Shown piece by piece: positions 11,056-22,099 of a DNA stretch of 64,000 nucleotides. The stretch's first letter is position 1. The number at the start of each line of letters is the position of its first letter. The notes beneath the pieces were generated by a model, which made no database searches, was not told the origin of the DNA, and saw only the letters and a program-made list of their open reading frames with translations. A program made the position numbers and the translations under genes. Origin of the DNA: Gavia stellata (taxonomy: Eukaryota > Chordata > Aves > Gaviiformes > Gaviidae); assembly GCF_030936135.1 (NCBI RefSeq), contig NW_026777121.1, positions 1,178,001 to 1,242,000 of the forward strand. The letters run 5' to 3'.

Positions 11056-11667
11056 CTGCAAGAAAAAGCAGGTTCAGGTTAAGTAGTTCAGTCTCAGCAT
11101 TTGATTTCCCTACAGATTGAGAACAGCTGTTAACAGAGACTGTGTTCAGATTTCATCCATGTGTGAATCCAGGAACCACAGCAGCAGCAGCAATCACAGG
11201 CACAGCTGAGCTCTCAACACCCACATACCCCACCAGCAGAGCCCCAGGCATTACTCTGATTACAAGGAATACAGGGGCCAATTCACTTCAAAGCCTTGCA
11301 GCTGGTCAAGGGGGGGGAAATAAAAAAGGTATTTCTATTTCTCATTTGGAGTCATGGTTAAATTGGACCCTAAAGCTGAAGGCCATTTGCGATCTCCCAA
11401 AGAAGAATCCACCAGCACGCAGATATCAATCCATCTCACTTAAAATTCTTATTCCAGCACTGACAGAGAAGGTGACCTGAGTAGCTGAGATTTACAAGAA
11501 ATCTGTGCACTGAACAGTTAGGTGACACAAGATACACATCTGGATCCACTTCACCTACAAGAAAATGACTCATCCTATAACCCTGCACAGAACGGGTCCA
11601 GAACTGGACTTCAGTTTCAGGTGGGCTGTTGTAAAATCACTGCATTTAGTTGTAAGTAGAAATAGAA
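11056..11667. other. No gene seen
   Basis: Non-coding sequence lies between the candidate exon and the next LTR. The short plus-strand frame 11142-11480 has no recognisable features. Confidence 0.4.
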
Positions 11668-12545
11668 TGTTAGAATATTGGTGTGTCTTGAGACTCGTAA
11701 CCATAGGAACCTCACCAGGGAGTCACTGCTTTGTATTAAGAAACTAATCACAACGAGATGGAACAATGAAGAATCGAATAGAGAAGTTTCGTTTGAGTCC
11801 CGTAACTATGGGGACCTGGTACGCACCCAGTGATGCTGCTTGGAAATCCCTTTACCCTTCCCATCTTGATTGGAATATCAAGAACGCCAATCAATAGATA
11901 TTAAGAGAAATAACCATTGATTATCTTGGGTATGGATATTGATCGAATTGTATAATCAAGAGACTAATCCACGAAAGTTAAAAAACCGTGCTATATTTTG
12001 TGAGAAATAATTTGTGTAATGGTAACTAGGTACACTTTATCTATGATTTGATTATGAACTAATGATTAAACAATGTAGCTTTGTCGATAAGGAGGATATT
12101 CCTGTCAAGAGAAGGGTAAGTTGTAGGCCTGGTTAGTAAACCAAGAAATTCTTCTGGAGGTTCCAAGATTAAAGGGGAATGGAATTTTGCAACTAAGCTG
12201 AGCATGCGCAAAGATTGGGTTCAACTAGCGGACACAATGAGGGAGTCTATGGATGATCACCAGAGGGCTTTGGGCGACCACCAGTGTACCTGAAGGCACA
12301 TGCGTTATGGACATTTACATATGTTAATGAGTTCTCAGAAATCGAATGGATGTGCTAATTGTTTCTTGGAAATACAATGAATCAAATATACTTTGATTGT
12401 ATATAACTTTTGTAGCGGAGTAACTCGGCACGCACACTAAGCGGAGTGATTCCCTGTGCGTCCAGCGCTGCAATAAAGAAGTGCCTGCTTTCTAAACTTC
12501 AAATTCAGTCTTAGAAAGTTCTTGGTTTTGCTGACTTAGGGGAAG
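11668..12545 (+). repeat. ERV family 3 5' LTR
   Basis: The sequence starts TGTTAGAAT and shares long similarity with the LTRs ending at 24097 and 44080 (blocks such as CATAGGAACCTCACCAGGGAG and GAGCATGCGCAAAGAT). An AATAAA lies near 12472. It is followed by a primer binding site and a gag start, so it is a 5' LTR. The exact right end is uncertain. Confidence 0.7.
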
Positions 12546-12550
12546 AGTTT

Positions 12551-12568
12551 TGGCGACCCAGATGGGAC
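12551..12568 (+). promoter_or_regulatory. Retroviral primer binding site, tRNA-Arg-like
   Basis: TGGCGACCCAGATGGGAC lies shortly after the family 3 5' LTR, where the minus-strand DNA primer tRNA would pair. The TGGCGACC start resembles arginine-tRNA primer sites. The tRNA assignment is by memory of the type and was not checked. Confidence 0.55.
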
Positions 12569-12918
12569 CTTGTGAGTGAGACTGGAAGGGATCGAGTGCC
12601 GATCAGACTCCAGCCGGCACCGAGGGATTCTCGGCAAGGACCATCGCTCTTGACCCATACGAGCTCCTCACAACACCCTGGAAAAGGATAAGGCACTTCT
12701 TTGGAATTTCTTTGGATAGCCTGCCTGTAAGGCGCAGCGAAAGCTTCGCAGGGTTGGGGCTTTGAGGGTACCCGTTTGCATTGGAAGCCTAGGCATCTGC
12801 CCGCAAGTCATAAGCGAAAGCTATTGCTGGGTTGGACATTTGTGTATTTGAGACAACTGGCATTTGCATTTGGTAATTTGGTCTTTGATAATATAATGAT
12901 ATAAGAATAATAAACATA

Positions 12919-13230
12919 ATGGCATTAACAAAATTGTTTAAGAGTAAGAGTGCGGGGAGTTTAGCCATTGATGGGAAGATACCAAAGACGTCACCCTTGG
13001 GAGGTTTATTGACACATTGGAATGAGTTGCATGATGATTTGCGTAAAAGTCAAAGGATTGAGTATTGTAATAATTGGTGGCCTTTGTATGTTTTAGAAAA
13101 TCAAGAGAAATGGCCAACTAATGGGACTTTAAATTATAATACTATTTTGCAATTGATGTTGTCCTGTAGAAGGGAAGGCCAATGGAATGAGGTACCTTAT
13201 GTGGATTTGTTCTTTTCCTTGAGACAGTGA
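12919..13230 (+). pseudogene. ERV family 3 gag (matrix) fragment
   Basis: The ATG at 12919 follows an approximately 350-bp leader and opens a frame of 103 codons. It resembles the N-terminus of a gammaretrovirus-like Gag: a matrix domain with a conserved WPLY-type block and a repeated Trp pattern. A stop at 13228-13230 interrupts it. The frame then continues for about 40 codons with a Lys/Arg and Cys-containing segment before another stop. It is cut off at about 13387, where a scrap of another LTR and then satellite begin. Capsid, nucleocapsid and pol are absent. Confidence 0.6.
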
Positions 13231-13386
13231 ACTGACTGGCAGGAGGAGTGTAAATTGGTAAGTCGAGGTCATTTAGTGATGGCTTTAACCTCTGAAAACA
13301 GGACATCTAAAAGGCGTTGCTGGGCTTGTGTTATTGGAAAGAGATGTATAAATGATAAATAATATTACTACTAATAAAATGATACT

Positions 13387-13427
13387 TCATAACAAATGCA
13401 CCTGGTACTAGTCATATTAAAGATCGT
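13387..13427 (+). repeat. Scrap of ERV family 1 LTR
   Basis: About 40 bp (TTCATAACAAATGCACCTGG... to TATTAAAGA) match positions near 1560-1600 inside the family 1 LTR. The scrap joins directly to the tandem repeat array at 13428, marking a breakpoint. Confidence 0.65.
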
Positions 13428-14805
13428 GAAGCCCTCCAGCAAGCCCCAGGGTGCTAATTTCCAAAAAAGTACCAGGCTGCAGAGCTCCAAACAAGGCCCA
13501 GGATGCCGGACTCCGGAAAATACCAAACACACACTGCAGAACCTCCCCCCAAAAAAACCCAAATGGTGCAGGGACGCCTTCCAAAACACCACCAAACGGT
13601 GCAGGACTCCCCCCAAAAAACACCCAACAGTGCAGGACTCCCGCAAAAAACCACCTAACGGTGCAGGACTCCCCCCAAAAAATTAATGGTGAACGGCTCC
13701 CAAAAATCCAAATGGTGCTGCACTCCCCCGGAGCAGTGACATGAAGGCCTCAAAAAATCCCGCGTTTTGTAATATTCCAAAACATAGCAAAACCATAAAG
13801 GCCTCCAAAACACAAAATGGTGAAGCCCTCCAAACAAGCCCCAGGGTGCAGAGCTCAAAAAAAGTGCCGGGTTGGAGACTCCCAAACACCCCAAATGATG
13901 CAGGACTCCCTGAAAAGAACCCCAAATGTTGCAGGAGTCCCTCCCAAAAAATCCAAATGGTGCAAGACTCACCAGAAAAAAAAAAAACCCTAAACGGTTT
14001 GCACTCCTCCGGGGCAGCACAGTGAAGCACTCCAAGGATCCCGGGTTTTGTAATATTCCAGAAAATAGCAAAGCCATAAAGGGCTCCAAACAACAGAATG
14101 GTGAAGCCCTCCAACAAGCCCCAGGGTGCTGAGTTCCAAGTAAGTACCAGGCTGCAGAGCTTCTAAAAAGCCCCAGGGTGCAGTAGTCCTAAAAAAACCA
14201 ACAAACACTGCAGAATCTCTCCCAAAAAAAACTCCAAACAGTGCAGTACTCCTTCCAAAACTACACCAAACACTGCATGATTCCCCAAAGAAACACCCAA
14301 CGGTGCAGGACTCCCCCCTAAAAAAACACCCAAAGGTGCAGGACTCCCCCCCAAAAAATTAGTGGTGAACGGCTCCCAAAAATCCAAATGGTGATGCACT
14401 CCCCCAGAGCAGTGGCGTGAAGGCCTCAAAAAAATCCCGTGTTTTGTAATATTCCAAAGAATAGCAAAACCATGAAGGCCTCCAAAACACAAAATGGTGA
14501 AGCCCTCCAAACAAGCCCCAGGGTGCAGAGCTCAAAAAAAGTGCCGGGTTGGAGACTCCCAAAAAACCCAAATGATGCAGGACTCCCCAGAAAAACACGC
14601 AAATGGTGCAGGAGTCCCCCCCACAAAAAACCCTACATGGTGCAAGACTTACCAGGAAAACAAAAAATAAACGGTTTGCCCTCCTCTGGGGTGGAACAGT
14701 GAAGCACTCCAAGAATCCCCCGTTTTGTAATATTCCCAAAAATAGCAAAGCCATAAAGGGCTCCAAAAAAACAAAATGGTGAACCACTGAAAACATGCCT
14801 GTCAC
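13428..14805. repeat. Composite tandem repeat (satellite), left arm
   Basis: This is a long array of degenerate units of about 27-30 bp with the plus-strand pattern GGTG-CAG-(G)ACTCC-CCCAAAAAA. A longer anchor (AATATTCCAAAA-ATAGCAAA-CCATAAAGG-CTCC) recurs near 13772, 14052, 14447 and 14730. The first and third anchors, and the second and fourth, are about 675-678 bp apart, so a higher-order unit of about 678 bp is repeated at least twice. The array is low in plus-strand T and therefore nearly free of stops on the minus strand in all three frames. That explains its long minus-strand open frames. It continues beyond the LTR unit at 16141. Confidence 0.85.
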
Positions 14806-14920
14806 GTTAAAAGGACTGAGCAATTTGGCAGAAAATAAACCCCCGTGCGTTCCAGCTTGTCCTCAGATATCAGAGGGGCTGGGGGCAGCTAGGCTTAGAT
14901 TCTGAGTGATACCCATTTCC
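14806..14920 (-). repeat. ERV family 2 leader-like segment
   Basis: On the minus strand this follows the LTR at 14921-16073. It matches the segments at 42295-42407 and about 44310-44420 (for example the CTAGCTGCCCCCAGCCCCTC block). It is internal or leader sequence of ERV family 2. Confidence 0.6.
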
Positions 14921-16073
14921 TGTATTACAAGTCCGGTCGTGTTCTATATAAACATATATATATACACACACACTCATAGATAGATAGATAGATAGATAAT
15001 CTTAACGATTACGGATGCGCTTGTAACTCCATACACTTTCAGTCTAGCCACGTTGCAGGAACTAGCACGGCCACCCTTAAGGAATTTAACTGCGTTCAGT
15101 GAGAACTCTTACGGCTAGGTTAACAAATAGTGTAGTTTATTGAAGTGACAGATACACAAGTTCTTTTGGATTGCCGGTGATAGAACTACTGCCCACAAAG
15201 GTGGTACAAATAGTATGAATATGAGTTATACAGCCTGGCTACAAGCACGCTAGATCACAAAACAACTCTATCAATCTCCCGGGGAAACACGTGGGATAGC
15301 CAAGTGTTAATATGAGAATTATAGCCGGCTACAAGCGCATTAAATCACAAAACAACTCTACAGAGGTTGCCCAATCTCCTGGGGGGGGACACTTGGTATA
15401 GCCAAGTGTCCAAATCTTACTCAAAGGCATCCCTCTGGGGGGGAAGAGAGGTTCAGCCCGTCGACTGATCCCAGATGTTAGAGCAGGTCTGCAATGGTAT
15501 CTTCCCTAACATCCCTCCTCTCTTAAGCTTTTATACTATTCTTACTTTACAGGTGGAGCTTGAGTGACTCTAGTCATATTTGTCTTTGTTGTAATTGGTG
15601 TAAAATTTTCTCGCTTTGCTTTTAAAGGTAGAGACCAAGAAAAATTCAGAGCGCAGGCTCAGTGAGGGGTGGTCGCACCTTGGAGGTGGGTAGCTTTGGG
15701 ATGGAGGTGTGTTTTTTAGTATTACAATGAGATTATAATGAGTATTTTGTCAAAAGGTGAGAGACTGTCGGCCCATTCCCAGGCACTCCGCTACACACCA
15801 TTACACGCACTAAATAGGTTATTGTCTCTTTGTACAATAGCATTGTCTTTGACCAGGTACCTATCCTAGTTAGCAGGGGGAGTCTCCATCTCGTTGTTCC
15901 ATAGCACCTTCCAGTTCCTGTCTTATCACAGAGCCGGGCCGCGCTGTCTCTACTCTGCTCCACCCTCTGTACAGTTTCTCTTAGAGCCAGCACACCAAGC
16001 TCCCCTGGCATTGCCAACAGCTAAGGTTGCCTCGGGAACTTCTGCGGGATGGAACTCTTGCATGACCACCACA
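14921..16073 (-). repeat. ERV family 2 LTR, inserted in the satellite
   Basis: Read on the minus strand it starts TGTGGTGGTCATG just after a polypurine tract (CTTTTGGGGTGGAG). It ends ...TTGTAATACA, contains AATAAA near its U5 side, and aligns over its length to 41342-42294. It carries an extra TATA/CA/GATA microsatellite near the right end (14944-14998 in plus coordinates). It splits the tandem repeat array and carries internal sequence on both sides. Confidence 0.7.
14944..14998. repeat. (TA)n(CA)n(GATA)n microsatellite
   Basis: TATATATATA, then ACACACACAC, then five GATA-type units. The run lies inside the U5 side of the minus-strand family 2 LTR and is absent from the copy at 41342-42294. 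Confidence 0.85.
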
Positions 16074-16140
16074 CTCCACCCCAAAAGTTTCTTCAGTGCT
16101 GTACCTTTCCTAAAAATGCAAATATAGATTTAATTTCTAA
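16074..16140 (-). other. ERV family 2 polypurine tract and 3' internal end
   Basis: About 65 bp match 41286-41341 (GGTACAGCACTGAAGAAA block) and include the polypurine tract next to the LTR start. They show that the LTR is joined to provirus 3' internal sequence on this side. Confidence 0.6.
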
Positions 16141-18065
16141 GTCACCTCCAGCAATAATTCCACAATGCCCAAGGGTGAAGAGCTCCGAAAACCCACCAGG
16201 GTGGAGTGCTCCCAAAACAATACCAAACACTGCAGGAGTCCCACCAAAAAAAAGATGCAGGAATCCCCCAAAAAGGTAACGGTGACCAGCTCCCAAAACC
16301 CAAAATGGTGAGGTACTCCTGCGGGGCAGCAGGCTGAGGCACTCCAGAAATCCCGGCTTTTATAATGTTCCAAAAACCAGCAAAGCCCTAAAGGGCTCCA
16401 GAAAACAAAACAGTGAACCCTTCAAACAAGCCCCATGGTGCAGAGTCCCAAAAAAGTACCGGGTTGGAGAGCTTCAAAACAGACCCAGGGTGCAGGACTC
16501 CACAAAATACACCAAACAGTTCAGAAACTGCCCCCAAAGGGTGCAGGAGTCCCCCAGAAAAACACCAAACGCTGCAGGACTCCCCCAGAAAGATAAGTGA
16601 ATGATTCCCAAAAAACACATTGTGAGGCACTCCTGCCGGGTGGCGCGGTGAGGCACTCCAAACATCCCGGGTTTTGTAATATTCCAAAACATAGCAAAAC
16701 CATAGAAGGCTCCAAAACCCAAAATGGTCAAGTCCTCCAAACAAGCCTCAGGGGGCAGAGCTCCAAAAAGGACCGGCTTGGAGAGCTCCAAAAAAGCCCC
16801 AGGTTGCAGGACTCCCAAAAAACCCACCAAACTGTGCAGAATTTCCCCCCAAATAACCTTAAAATGGTACACTACTCCCTCCAAAAGAACACCAAATGCT
16901 GCAAGACTCCTCCAGAAAATACTAACTGGGAATGGCTCTGAAAAACCAAATGGTGAGGCACTCCTCCAGGGCAGCGTTGTGAAGGCCTTCAGAAATCTTG
17001 GGTTTTGCAATATTCCGAAAAATACCAAAACCGCAAAAGGCCGCCAAAAAACAAAACTGTGAAGCACTCCAAACAAGCCCCAGGGTGCAGAGCCCCCAGA
17101 CACACAGAGGGTGCAGGACTCCCCAAAAGAATACCAAATGGTGAACAGCTCCCAAAACACCAAATGGGGATGCACTCCTCCGGGGCAGCGCAGGGAGGTG
17201 AAGCACTCCAAAAATCCCGGGTTTGGGAAAATTTCAAAAAATAGCAAAACTGTAAAGGGCTCCCCCCCAAAACAAATAAAATGGTGAAGCCCTTGAAAAA
17301 AGCCCCAGTGTGCAGGGCTCCCCCCAAAAAAACCCCAAACTGTGAAGGACTCCAAAAAGCCCCAAACTGTGAAGGACGCCCAAAAAACCAAATGGTGATG
17401 CAGTCCTCCAGGACGGCGCAGTGAAGCACTCCAAAAAATGCCAGGTCTCGTCCTATTGCATATAATAGCAAAACTGTAAAGGGTTCCCAAAATACAAAAT
17501 GGTGAAGCCCTCTAAACAAGCCACAGGGTGCAGAGCTCCAAAAAAACACCGGGTTGGACTGCTCCCAAAAAGCCCCAGGGTGGAGAGCTCCAAACACCAC
17601 TACGAGGGAGGACCCTGAAAAAGCCCGCGATGGAGCACTCTTAAAAAGCACCGGGGTTAAGCGCTCCAAAATATCCAACTGGTGAAGCAAACCAAAAAAG
17701 CCCCGCAAAGAGGGCTCCCAAAAAGCCAAACAGTGACAGACTACCAGAAAAAACAAATGGTGAAGCACTCCTCTGGGGTGGCGCGGTGATGCACTCCAGA
17801 AATGCCGAGTCCTGTAGCATTCCAGAAAATAGTGAAACCATAAAGGGCTTCCAAAAAACCAAAATGGTGAAGCATTCCAAAAAAGCCCCGGGGTGCAGAG
17901 CTCCAAAACACCCAAGTGATGGAGCGCCCCCCAAAAGCCCCATGGTGAAGCGCTCCCAAAAAGCCCCCGACAGAAAGCTCCAAAAAAGCCACACAGTGCA
18001 GGACTGCGAGAAAAGTCCCACAGTGCAGTAAAGCACTCCTCCAGAGCCATATGGTGATGTGCTCC
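16141..18065. repeat. Composite tandem repeat (satellite), right arm
   Basis: This continues the array at 13428-14805 with the same 27-30 bp units and recurring anchor (near 16365, 16678, 17010, 17230, 17460, 17818; spacing 220-360 bp). Units are more diverged than in the left arm and often read CCCCAGGGTGCAGAGCTCC. Two overlapping minus-strand open frames of 338 and 353 codons (16474-17490, 16989-18050) are made of 9-10 residue hydrophobic repeats that follow the DNA period. I take them as by-products of the repeat. Confidence 0.85.
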
Positions 18066-18879
18066 TCACACGCTTCAAAACTAGTGTGGGCAATCCTAGA
18101 TTGGGGGCAATCCTAGAAAACAGCAGTGGAATAGGTATTTTTATTCCCTTTCGGAAATTCCTAGCCAACAACTCTACAATGTTCCTGCCAATCTCCTAAA
18201 GACAGTCATTCCTAGCAAGTCCTCTCAAAGTCCTTGAATGCATCCCAATTCTTCGTCTCCTAGGGGTTCCCGGGAAATTCCTCATTTCTCCCTCCTTTTG
18301 CTGTGCCAGAGAGCCACGCTACACATTTCCACAACGGAAAGGCTGCCTGCGCAGAGCCAGACTGCACCTGATGGGGACACAAATGCCACACCTCTTCCCA
18401 GACCCCTGCTATTTACTGCACAGGGATTAGCCCATTCTGTGGCCAACTGCTCTTCATGCTTCCTAGAGAGCTTTCACCCTTCACAGGTGACACCTCCACA
18501 GGGGCACAACCCACTTCTCTGCCTTTGAGGAAACCCGCAACCCACAGGCGGCCCTTTCTCGCTGAGATACAAGGTGGCCCCCAAAACATTCCCCTCAGCC
18601 CCTTCAAATGACCACCTGCAGAGCTCCCAGTTCACCTGGGAGACACCTCTCTGCTCCTCTGGTCACTCTCACCTCGCCCTCGCTGTTCACCTGCTACCCA
18701 AGCAGCACAAAGTCCACGTCTGTGGCAATGCAGAAGGCTCAGCCGAGCTCCCCAGGCTGAAGCTAGAAGACATGCAGACAGCAGAGCCTCCGCGGATGGA
18801 CAAAAGGGTTTGGACTATGTCCCTGCTTTCCATCTATAGCTTGACTAGAACTTGACAGTATGTTACCTGCCTACACTCA
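18066..18879. other. No gene seen
   Basis: This is non-coding sequence between two tandem repeat arrays. The open frames at 18238-18528 and 18574-18855 have no recognisable domain or splice context. Confidence 0.4.
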
Positions 18880-20600
18880 GAAGAGTCTGGCTGAGGGTTT
18901 TGCATCTGTGAACGGGGCATAAACAAGACAGGATGTGTTTTACAGGGAAACAAAAGAGCCTCACCTTGCTTAGCTGAAGCTTGCTTCATTTCGTTTACAT
19001 TGTCTGTACATTGCATATATTCTACGTACGGAACAAGTCCTGCATTGCCCAAGCGAGGCAACTTCTGCCTGCATGTAAAATACACACAGCTAGGACACCA
19101 TCTAGGTACCTTCATACGCATAGAATACACACAGAAAACATGCAGCAAGTATAAACAGAATATATACGGAGAGACACAGAGAGATACATCCAAATACATG
19201 TCTTTCGTCAACATAGAGAAACACCACCACCCCCCCCCGGTCTATACAGAACATCCACAGACATGATACACTATCTGCAGGAAGAGAAGCCTCAGCTGAC
19301 CTCATCTCACTGAGGCTTTTTTCCTCTCTCTATTCAGAAGACAGAGTATCTACACATAAAAAAAAGTATACAGACACAGGAAGCACAACCATGTTTTTCT
19401 CTCCGTAGATGCACTCTCTGCACAGAACACACACATAGAACGTGCAGAATAGACGTACAGTGTGTCAGCTGCATACGGACTGCACAAAGCAGACAGACAG
19501 GTGAGGGGAAGCTACGCTTTATGTCCAGTATGAATGTTGATGTCTTTATGTGGAGTCAATACTGTCTCTACATGGAACACAGCCATTTTCAAGGCCAACG
19601 GAGGAAGGGCATTTCTCTCTGTGTGTGGAGCGTATGCTGTCCTGACTTGGAACACATGGATACACATACTTTACGCATACATGGAATATACGCACACAAG
19701 GTGATGAGAGGCTTTTCTGTCCGCACAGAGACCATATGGGCTAACTGTAATACACGTACATAGAAAAGCAGTGCCTCACCTACCTCGACATCGAATACCA
19801 ACCATCTGCGTACACGCAACATACCTGCAACAAGGGGAAGCTTTTCTGTTGCTATACAGACTACATACTGTCTTCCTCACCACTACGCATGGACAGGCAA
19901 AGCCAGGCTTGCTTGCTCAGTATGCAGTGTCTATCAGGCTATACTCTGCCTATCAGAAAAGAGACAGGGAGGCTTTTCTCTCCACATACAGACTGCATTT
20001 TGTCTGTAGATAGACTGTATGCAGGCAAAGCATGTCTAGTCATAGACTAGATACTGCCAAGGCAGGGCTTTTTGGTCTGCTTATACAGTGTGCGCTGGCT
20101 GTATAGAGGACAGAAACCAACAGAAGGGTGAGGTGGGGCAATAGCTTTCTCTCACCAGACAGACTGTAAAAATGGCTGTACGAAGAATACACATGGAGAG
20201 CACCGCACTCCACTGCCCTGTCAGGACACAGACCGTATTCCGGTTACGGAGCAGAGACGGGCCAGGTGAGGCAGGGCTTGCCCACCCACCCGCACATGAA
20301 ATCTGGGGAGGCTGGGGGTGGAGGGGGAGCGTCTCTGTACATCAGGCACGCTCTGCCTACAGAAGCACACAAACAGGGGAGGTGAGGCTTTTCTCTTTGC
20401 AGAGCAAACACTTGGTGCACACCGGTAGTAAGTACGGGGCGCTCTGCCTGTATGGGGAATAGAGGCTGTTTATGGAGTAGAGACGTCTCTGTACTTAGAA
20501 CATGCACTGCTCATCTGCACAACAGACCCAGAGAGGCAGGGGAAGGGGGGGGGCTCCTGCCCCTACACAGGTGATGCCCTCTTTGTAGAGCACAGGCAGA
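18880..20600. repeat. Second degenerate tandem repeat array
   Basis: A diffuse repeat differs from the 13.4-18.1 kb satellite. Motifs recur in the order GAGGCTTTTCTCT - (A)TACAGACT - ATACTGTCT/CTGTC - ACAT-GACAGGCAAAG. The GGCTTTTCT core is seen near 19313, 19709, 19839, 19971, 20065 and 20387, with two successive intervals of about 131 bp. Units are too diverged for me to give a reliable consensus. Confidence 0.6.
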
Positions 20601-21002
20601 AGGGTGAGGCAAGGCAAGGCTGCAAGGGGGCTGTCAGTCATCAGAGCCCTCCTCCTGCAGCTAGGGAGAGGCATCCTTCTGCCACCCTGACCTGAAGTCT
20701 CAAGTGGCTGCAGCTCACTGGGTGCTCAGGGCCATGCTGCTCCAGGGAGGCTGATGAAGCTCATCAGGCCCTCACCCCCACAACATCCAGGGGGAAGAGC
20801 CCGTCACCCTGGCAGGGCTGTCCTCAGGAAGGCTCAAGTACGAGCAAACACATCCTGCTGCTTAGCACCATCGGGCTGGTGGCACAGTCAGGACTTTGGC
20901 TCCTATGACCACAGGACCCTTCTTTGAGGAGCACAAGGAATAAGGACTGCTGGCCCAGGGACAGGGCTTCCTTGACTGAGCAGGCAAGAGAGTCTCTGCT
21001 AG
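20601..21002. other. No gene seen
   Basis: Short unremarkable segment between the second tandem repeat and the family 3 provirus. It contains a GCAAGGCAAGGC-type purine-rich run at its left edge. Confidence 0.4.
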
Positions 21003-21340
21003 CATATGCTTTGCCCAGCAATACCTCAGCGCAAAAGGCAGAGCTGATAGCCTTGACGAAGGCGTTAGAACTGAGCGAAGGAAAGAGAGTAAATAGTTGG
21101 ACTGACTCAAAGGATGCTTTTGGTGTAGTACGTGTCCATGGGATATTATGGAAAGAAAGAGGACTATTATCCTCTCAAAGGGGCAAACATCAAATACAAA
21201 GAAGAAATACTGGAATTGTTACAAGCAGTCCAGAGACCGATCAAAGTGGCAATCATGCACTGTAAAGCACATCAATCAGGAAATATGAAAGAAGCTATAG
21301 GGAACAATTAGCTGATAGAACAGCTAAAGGAATAGCAAAA
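21003..21340 (+). pseudogene. ERV family 3 RNase H remnant
   Basis: The reading NTSAQKAELIALTKALELS is the conserved AELxAL helix of retroviral RNase H with its catalytic Glu. A WTDSKDAFGVV block (catalytic Asp) follows, and then HGILWKERGLLSS. A frameshift or stop breaks the frame before the integrase. Only the C-terminal part of the reverse transcriptase/RNase H protein remains. Confidence 0.75.
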
Positions 21341-21355
21341 AGGAATGCCTTACAA

Positions 21356-22095
21356 ATGGCATTAATTCCTACAAAGAACATTACATTACCAAAAGAGAAA
21401 CCTCAATACTCGGAAGATGAGAAACTAGGGAAGTTATTAGATGCAAAAAGGAATTTAGCAGGATGGTGGGTCACAGTTCAGGGACAGGTAGTAATTCCCC
21501 CACTTCCGAAGAGAGGAATATTACAAACAAAACATAAAGAGTGCCATTGGGGTCCAGAAGCATTAGTCACCTTTTTGAAGAGATATGTGGGGTCTGTAAG
21601 AATGTTAGAAATGGCTAAAATGATTTCTGCCAAGTGTGAGATTTGTTTGCGAAACGATCTGGTGGTAAAGAGAAGAGTTCCAATGGGAACTATTGAAATC
21701 GGGAGTACAACTTGGAGATTATTGGCAAATTGATTTTTCAGAATTACCCAGACAAAAAGGGTATCGATACATTCTGGTGGGGATTCATACTTTTACAGAA
21801 TGGCCTCAAGCTTTTCCTTGTCAGACCAATCAAGCAAAGAAAATCATTAAATGGTTGTTACAAAAAATAATTCCAAGATTTGGAGCACCTATTGGAATAT
21901 CTTCTGATAGAGGCCCACATTTTGTTGCGGATGTAGTACAAAATCTTAGCAAAGTTCTGGGAATTACCTGAAATTTACGTACCCTCTGGAGGCCTCAATC
22001 AAGTGGAAAAACAAAAAGAATGAATCAGACATTAAAAAGGCAAATTAGCAAAATACATCGGGAGACAAACTGGCTACTACAACTAGGGAACTGGC
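21356..22095 (+). pseudogene. ERV family 3 integrase remnant
   Basis: The N-terminal zinc-binding H...C-x2-C domain is visible around 21530-21650 (HWGPEAL ... KCEICLRND). The core follows in another frame: WQIDFSELP (first catalytic Asp) and SSDRGPHF (second Asp). In the third motif the usual SSGKxERMN reads SSGKTKRMN, so the catalytic Glu is Lys. A stop also lies just upstream of this motif. The protein is inactive on both counts. Confidence 0.8.
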
Positions 22096-22099
22096 TAAA

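Noticed and set aside
16474-18050. Overlapping minus-strand open frames of 338 and 353 codons
   Set aside because: They follow the 27-30 bp tandem repeat, overlap in different frames, and consist of hydrophobic 9-residue echoes. The array lacks stops on this strand by composition.
13428-18065. CRISPR-like array
   Set aside because: Units are degenerate and contiguous, without unique spacers, in a eukaryotic genome.
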